A DNA stretch of 9,836 nt, taken from assembly GCA_964480565.1 (NCBI GenBank), contig CAYZSU010000081.1, positions 1 to 9,836 on the forward strand. The letters run 5' to 3'. The position numbers and the translations under genes are program-made. The notes under the pieces are model-generated. The model was given only the letters and a program-made list of their open reading frames with translations, ran no database searches and was not told where the DNA came from. Shown one piece after another: positions 6,616-9,836 of this stretch (position 1 is its first letter; every line of letters begins with the position of its first letter). The stretch comes from CAYZSU01 sp964480565 (GTDB lineage: Bacteria; UBA10199; 2-02-FULL-44-16; JAAZCA01).

Positions 6616-7914
6616 ATGAAAATCTATACATTGGAACATCAGATTAGCAAGCGCAGATTTCGTATTACGGCTAGCAATTTTGACGATGCGGTATCACGCA
6701 CCTTTGATATCATGATGTCCCATTGGATATGCTTAAATATAGAACCTGTAGAGTCCAGCCTCATATGCAATCATTGCAATCAGCCCATTCAAGCTGATGA
6801 TACGATGGATCATGGCTGCGATGATATCAATGATATCACGCATGTGCATTGCCCTCTTTGCATTGATTGCAAATGTATCCTTGGCAGCGAAGATGATATC
6901 TATCACTTAAATAAACACAATCCATTGCAGGCATTAACCGGGCAAATGCATATCTGTTTAAAATGCGCCTATGAACGTGGTATCGTAAAAAATACCCCTG
7001 CAAACCAGTCCAGTACGGAAAATCATCACACACTTGCCTATAGTGGTTTTTTTAATCAGCTCGCACATGACATGGCAAGCCCTATGCATTTTTTACAACA
7101 ATATATTCACACATTATCAACACCAAAAAATAAATTTACAGATATGAAGGATAGCTTAAGCAGTGCCGCAAAAACATCTTATAGCCAACTTCAGCACTTA
7201 CTTACTCAGCTTCGTGATTTTTGCCATGAACCCATTATTTCTAAACAAGATACAGATCTATCACAAACCATTCGTGATATCATCAATATGATGATACCTA
7301 TTGCCTCTCAAAAAAATATTCAAATTCAGTTTAATGGTCCCTCACACTTAATCGCCCATATCGATGCCCATCTTATTGAACGCAGCATTGCCAATATGTG
7401 CATCAATGCAATTGAGGCCATGACAGCACCAGGCATGATTATATTATCGCTCATGCATGACAATAATACGGTATGGATAGATATTATGGATACGGGTTGT
7501 GGCATTCAAGAAAAGTATATCGACAATGTATTTGATTATCGGTTTACGCATAACAAAGAACATGGGTCTGGCCTTGGATTGTCATTTTGCAAACAGGTCA
7601 TGGATGCTCATGGTGGCAGCATTGGGGTTTCCAGCAAGGAATATATTGGCACAACATTTTCACTCGTATTTCCAAATACAGGTATATTAAAAGCAGAATC
7701 CCTAAATAATGATGCCCCAAATAACAAAGTGATGATTACATTGTTTGATACCAATCACCACACCCAAGATCAGTGGGTCGAGCATGTTTATAAACAATAT
7801 GCTGATGCAGATATTTGCATCAATGACCAACTCGATGACATGGAAGATTATAGCATGATAGAATTAACCATGGATCATCATTCCAGCAACACTGGTGTAG
7901 AACAAGCCTGGTAG
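6616..7914 (+). CDS. Orphan sensor histidine kinase with N-terminal cysteine-rich (zinc-ribbon-like) region
   Basis: The 432-residue protein has a C-terminal transmitter: phosphoacceptor H151 in LAHDMASPMHFL, dimerisation helices to about 205, N-box NMCINAIEAM (260-269), G1 box DTGCGI (292-297) and G2 box GSGLGL (317-322). All residues needed for autophosphorylation are present. The first 40 residues are non-membrane, and the next 80 hold cysteines C51-x2-C54, C68, C79-x2-C82-x2-C85-x-C87 and C114-x2-C117, which could form two zinc ribbons. I see no transmembrane helix, so it should be cytosolic. About 80 residues after the ATPase domain match nothing I recognise. The ATG at 6616 is preferred over an upstream in-frame TTG (6526) because GGGGGA precedes it. 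No response regulator is adjacent, so its partner is elsewhere. The signal is unknown; metal or redox sensing is only a guess from the cysteines. Confidence 0.88.
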   Translation: MKIYTLEHQISKRRFRITASNFDDAVSRTFDIMMSHWICLNIEPVESSLICNHCNQPIQADDTMDHGCDDINDITHVHCPLCIDCKCILGSEDDIYHLNKHNPLQALTGQMHICLKCAYERGIVKNTPANQSSTENHHTLAYSGFFNQLAHDMASPMHFLQQYIHTLSTPKNKFTDMKDSLSSAAKTSYSQLQHLLTQLRDFCHEPIISKQDTDLSQTIRDIINMMIPIASQKNIQIQFNGPSHLIAHIDAHLIERSIANMCINAIEAMTAPGMIILSLMHDNNTVWIDIMDTGCGIQEKYIDNVFDYRFTHNKEHGSGLGLSFCKQVMDAHGGSIGVSSKEYIGTTFSLVFPNTGILKAESLNNDAPNNKVMITLFDTNHHTQDQWVEHVYKQYADADICINDQLDDMEDYSMIELTMDHHSSNTGVEQAW

Positions 7915-7921
7915 CCCCTAA

Positions 7922-7965
7922 AAACCAGCGAATCATTGCATTTAGAACAGATGATTCGCTGGTTT
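7922..7965 (+). terminator. Strong hairpin after the histidine kinase gene
   Basis: AAACCAGCGAATCAT (7922-7936) pairs perfectly over 15 bp with ATGATTCGCTGGTTT (7951-7965) across a 14-nt loop. It begins 8 bp after the kinase stop. The following bases (CTCATTATATTTTAG) are only moderately T-rich, so it is either an intrinsic terminator or a 3' mRNA-stabilising hairpin. Confidence 0.7.
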
Positions 7966-8010
7966 CTCATTATATTTTAGCAAAGCCTCTATTATGATAT
8001 TTTTAATATT

Positions 8011-8268
8011 ATGAAATCCTATCGCATCAAAGAAAATCGATCATTTATTGGATGCCACTTTGAATAAGCACGTTTAAAAGAAATTTTAAACACCGTAAAA
8101 GCCAGCATTAGCGTTATCTATGGTCGACGACGCATTGGAAAAACAGAACTAACCGAACAGACATTGCGAGAACAAATTGCATTCAAGTTTGAAGGCATTG
8201 AAATCCCCCCAAGCGATCGTCGCACACATGATGAAAAAAAAGTATATCAAATTAATCACTGTTTATAG
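8011..8268 (+). pseudogene. Decayed 5' fragment of an AAA/archaeal-type ATPase gene
   Basis: The reading frame from the ATG gives FIGCHFE, a TAA stop at 8065-8067, then ARLKEILNTVKASISVIYGR and on through GRRRIGKTEL into FKFEGIE, ending at TAG (8266-8268). The pattern FIGR..E, then VIYGRRRIGKTEL (Walker A) and FEGIE, is that of the archaeal-type ATPase family (PF01637 and relatives, normally over 400 residues). Only the first 80 or so codons remain. The internal stop and the FIGC replacement each look like one C-to-T change (CAA to TAA, CGC to TGC). The fragment stops exactly where a repeat arm begins (8268). There is no clear ribosome site. It is not expected to make a working protein. Confidence 0.75.
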
Positions 8269-8307
8269 GGTTGCCCTTAGGAACGTCCATCTTCTGTGTT
8301 TCTTAGC
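8268..8307 (+). repeat. Left-arm-like copy of the palindromic element
   Basis: GGGTTG at 8268 followed by 8284-8307 resembles the left arm of the element at 8555-8592. The 24-bp block 8284-8307 matches 8569-8592 at 19 positions without gaps (shared CCATCTTC, GTGTT, AGC). No matching right arm is found downstream. It abuts the ATPase remnant. Confidence 0.5.
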
Positions 8308-8321
8308 TAACACCCGTGGGT

Positions 8322-8367
8322 CCTCACGTACTCGCATGGTCGCTCCGGCTCGCGAGTTTGCGGGAGG
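8322..8367. repeat. Imperfect hairpin, GC-rich
   Basis: ACTCGC (8330-8335) pairs with GCGAGT (8352-8357), and outside it CCTC (8322-8325) pairs with GAGG (8364-8367). The segment is distinctly richer in G+C than its surroundings. Confidence 0.45.
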
Positions 8368-8371
8368 CCTT

Positions 8372-8398
8372 GACAGCGTCTATTATATTTTTGCTGTC
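8372..8398. repeat. Small hairpin (6-bp stem)
   Basis: GACAGC (8372-8377) pairs perfectly with GCTGTC (8393-8398) across a 15-nt A/T-rich loop. It is short and could be chance on its own, but it sits in a run of hairpins. Confidence 0.4.
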
Positions 8399-8419
8399 GG
8401 AAATGCACAATCGCTTGAT

Positions 8420-8455
8420 CAACTTGACTAATTGCTAACGCAATTTTTCAAGTTG
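8420..8455. repeat. Long two-part hairpin
   Basis: CAACTTGA (8420-8427) pairs with TCAAGTTG (8448-8455). After a CT/TT internal mismatch, AATTGC (8430-8435) pairs with GCAATT (8440-8445) around a TAAC loop. Fourteen perfect pairs within 36 bp make chance unlikely. Confidence 0.7.
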
Positions 8456-8474
8456 TCACAGCGCTAGTAAACAA

Positions 8475-8519
8475 GACATCATTTGCCAGGTATATAAATA
8501 TGCCTGGCAAATGATAGTC
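8475..8519. repeat. Long hairpin with one bulge
   Basis: TCATTTGCCAGG (8479-8490) pairs perfectly with CCTGGCAAATGA (8503-8514). The stem continues with A8478-T8515 and, past a bulged A8516, GAC (8475-8477) with GTC (8517-8519). The 12-nt loop is A/T only apart from one G. Confidence 0.7.
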
Positions 8520-8553
8520 GGCGTTATGCCTGTAACCTCATGTAGTCTAATAG

Positions 8554-8704
8554 GGGGCTGTTGAAAAACGCCCATCTTCGGTGTTGTTCAGCAAATTCAA
8601 TTCAGTTACATACTCGTATGTATGCGCCTTCATTGAATTTGCTGTCCGCCTAGAATCTGGGCATTTTTGAACAGCCCTTAAAATACCTATTTCTCAACAG
8701 TCCC
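8554..8704 (+). mobile_element. MITE-like palindromic element, 151 bp, with 5-bp flanking duplication
   Basis: The ends are inverted repeats: GGGGCTGTTGAAAAA (8554-8568) against the complement of TTTCTCAACAGTCCC (8690-8704), 13 of 15 matching. AATAG occurs directly before (8549-8553) and directly after (8705-8709), as expected of a target-site duplication. A second inverted pair nests inside: GGGCTGTT..AAAAA.GCCCA at 8555 against TGGGCATTTTTGAACAGCCC at 8658-8677, with AGCAAATTCAAT/ATTGAATTTGCT and ACATAC/GTATGT nearer the centre. No transposase is encoded, so it would have moved in trans. The right 51 bp (8654-8704) are copy A of the family seen elsewhere in the window. Similar GGCTGTT-to-AACAGCC palindromes are, from memory, common in deltaproteobacterial genomes. 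The parent transposon is not identified. Confidence 0.7.
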
Positions 8705-8718
8705 AATAGAGGTTAGGC

Positions 8719-8769
8719 AATCTGGACATTTTTGAACAACCCCACAAATTGCTATTTTTCACCAGTCTC
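8719..8769 (+). repeat. Copy B of the repeat family (right-end fragment)
   Basis: It aligns without gaps to 8654-8704 at a period of exactly 65 bp (shared AATCTGG.CATTTTTGAACA and CTATTT.TCA.CAGTC.C). It could be a tandem duplication of the element end or the stub of a second element. It lies 10 bp past the stop codon of the convergent TSP3 gene. Confidence 0.75.
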
Positions 8770-8775
8770 ATTCAA

Positions 8776-8798
8776 TGCGCTATAATTTGTTATGCGCA
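8776..8798 (-). terminator. Hairpin across the stop codon of the TSP3 gene
   Basis: TGCGC (8776-8780) pairs with GCGCA (8794-8798) and ATAA (8782-8785) with TTAT (8790-8793) around a TTTG loop, with one bulged T. The gene's TAG (8780-8782) is inside the stem. No T tract follows in the direction of transcription, so intrinsic termination is doubtful. Confidence 0.35.
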
Positions 8799-9836
8799 AA
8801 TAAACGCCGAAAACCTATTATTCCCATGACAAATAATAACATGGCAAATGCATTATTCGTCGATGTCGCCATCATCTGACACCCCCCGCTACTTGCAGCA
8901 ATATTGGGCACGATATCACATGCATCGCCAATACCATCATTGTCCGTGTCCTCCTGACCAGCATTAGCATCCGACGGGCAATTGTCTTTTGCATCGTCAA
9001 CACCATCACCGTCATCATCATCCGCATTGTCGCCGACACCATCACCGTCATCATCATCCGCATTGTCGCCGACACCATCACCGTCATCATCATCCGCATT
9101 GTCGCCGACACCATTACCGTCATCATCATCCGCATTATCGCCCAAACCATCCCCATCCGTATCCGCTGACTCTCGCCATTGATTTGGAAATGCATCATGG
9201 GAATCCGTTACACCGTCTCCATCTGAATCCGGATCTGCAAAATCAGGTTCTGGGTCACATGCATCGCCCAAACCATCGCCATCCGTATCCAATTGATTGG
9301 CATTTGAATCCTTATGACAGTTGTCCTGATCATCCTGAACACCATCATTGTCAATGTCTTCCCAATTAAAGTCACAGGCATTGCCTTGCCCATCACTATC
9401 ATGATCCGCTTGATTGGCATTGACACTTAATGGGCAATTGTCATCGACATCTAACACACCATCACCGTCATCATCTGTATCTGCATTATCGCCGATACCG
9501 TCCCGATCAGAATCCCCCTGCTCAGCTGGATCTAATGGAAATGCATCGCGCGAGTCAGGCCGACCATCGCCGTCATCATCGTCATCGCCACCATTGCCAA
9601 TACCATCGCCATCTGTATCCACGCTCTCATCTGCATCAAATGGAAACTCATCATCCACATCTAAGATGCCGTCATTGTCATCATCCGTATCACATACGTC
9701 ACCGCGCATATCATCATCCGCATTTTCCTGACCCACATTCGCTTGCCATGGGCAATTATCCTGAACATCACCAATGCCGTCATTGTCATCGTCATCATCG
9801 CAGACATCACCGTGACCATCATCATCTGTATCTGCA
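8780..9836 (-). CDS. TSP3 (calcium-binding) repeat surface protein with C-terminal anchor, C-terminal part
   Basis: At least 351 residues are visible, open to the right edge, so the N-terminus and signal peptide are missing; the GTG at 9736 is internal. The protein is a chain of thrombospondin type 3 repeats, Asp-rich loops of the form DxDxDGxGD, with cysteine-bearing units such as DNCPxxxNxxQxDxDxDGxGDAC, which in known proteins wrap around calcium ions. The end carries GGC, a hydrophobic segment (AFAMLLFVMGIIGF) and RR..HNK. This matches the layout of MYXO-CTERM/GlyGly-CTERM-type sorting tails, where the tail is cut and the protein is anchored or secreted. Four almost identical 12-residue units sit near the C-terminus. 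It converges on the region 3 repeats. A role in adhesion or envelope structure is only a guess. Confidence 0.85.
   Translation of the reverse strand, partial: ADTDDDGHGDVCDDDDDNDGIGDVQDNCPWQANVGQENADDDMRGDVCDTDDDNDGILDVDDEFPFDADESVDTDGDGIGNGGDDDDDGDGRPDSRDAFPLDPAEQGDSDRDGIGDNADTDDDGDGVLDVDDNCPLSVNANQADHDSDGQGNACDFNWEDIDNDGVQDDQDNCHKDSNANQLDTDGDGLGDACDPEPDFADPDSDGDGVTDSHDAFPNQWRESADTDGDGLGDNADDDDGNGVGDNADDDDGDGVGDNADDDDGDGVGDNADDDDGDGVDDAKDNCPSDANAGQEDTDNDGIGDACDIVPNIAASSGGCQMMATSTNNAFAMLLFVMGIIGFRRLFAHNKL
9001..9144 (-). repeat. Four tandem 36-bp units inside the TSP3 gene
   Basis: Units start at 9001, 9037, 9073 and 9109. The first three are identical over 36 bp and the fourth differs at a few positions. 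Each codes for 12 residues (DNADDDDGDGVG, with one N variant), so copy changes keep the frame. Other TSP3 units in the gene are far more diverged, pointing to recent local expansion. Confidence 0.9.

Noticed and set aside
8177..8431. 84-codon open frame on the plus strand across the ATPase remnant and the following repeats
   Set aside because: It joins an out-of-frame part of the pseudogene to hairpin-rich repeat DNA, has no ribosome site and no recognisable protein pattern.
8470..8529. Possible integron attC site (AAC ... long stem ... GTTATGC)
   Set aside because: AAC and GTT flank the stem, but the outer boxes fit the RYYYAAC/GTTRRRY pattern poorly and no cassette gene or integrase is visible. 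A covariance-model attC scan would decide.
9001..9144. CRISPR-like array
   Set aside because: The 36-bp units are contiguous with no spacers and lie inside a coding repeat.
8982..9731. Long open frames on the plus strand opposite the TSP3 gene (Ser/Pro-rich and His/Arg-rich)
   Set aside because: They are mirror products of the regular GAT/GAC codon pattern of the acidic repeats; composition is low-complexity and the minus-strand frame has the clear domain logic.

Overview
The window comes from an AT-rich Gram-negative bacterium. A complete trigger factor, ClpP, ClpX, Lon block is the classic protein quality-control operon of Proteobacteria and related phyla. A lipoprotein with a lipobox and a thrombospondin type 3 (TSP3) repeat protein with a Cys, hydrophobic stretch, Arg-Arg C-terminus point to a cell with an outer membrane. 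The wording of Lon, ClpX and that C-terminal tail reminds me more of deltaproteobacterial-type lineages (Myxococcota, Desulfobacterota, Bdellovibrionota) than of enteric bacteria. The lack of an encoded CCA on the tRNA also argues weakly against enterics. This placement is an inference from memory, not a search result.

Region 1 (1-4817, minus strand) reads tRNA-Leu(UAG), tig, clpP, clpX, lon, with gaps of only 9-29 bp between the protein genes, so it is probably one transcription unit with a promoter just upstream of the tRNA. It joins a ribosome-bound folding chaperone to two ATP-dependent proteases: ClpXP and the start of Lon, which runs off the left edge.

Region 2 (4818-7970, plus strand) holds three genes of less certain role: a YkgJ-type cysteine-cluster protein, a DUF192 lipoprotein, and a histidine kinase whose N-terminal half carries cysteine pairs resembling two zinc ribbons. 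No response regulator is adjacent. A strong hairpin follows the kinase.

Region 3 (7971-8779) has no intact gene. It contains the decayed 5' end of an AAA/archaeal-type ATPase gene, a run of separate hairpins, and a 151-bp MITE-like element with terminal inverted repeats and a 5-bp flanking duplication. The right end of this element (51-53 bp) recurs three more times in the window. One copy overlaps the stop codon of the YkgJ gene and another lies 10 bp past the stop of the TSP3 gene.

Region 4 (8780-9836, minus strand) is the C-terminal part of a large acidic TSP3 calcium-binding repeat protein. It includes four nearly identical 36-bp tandem units and ends in a MYXO-CTERM/GlyGly-CTERM-like anchor. 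Its N-terminus lies beyond the right edge.

The most unusual items are the repeat family with its gene-end placement, the hairpin cluster, and the cysteine-rich orphan kinase. I found no CRISPR array, phage module, toxin-antitoxin pair or intact transposase.
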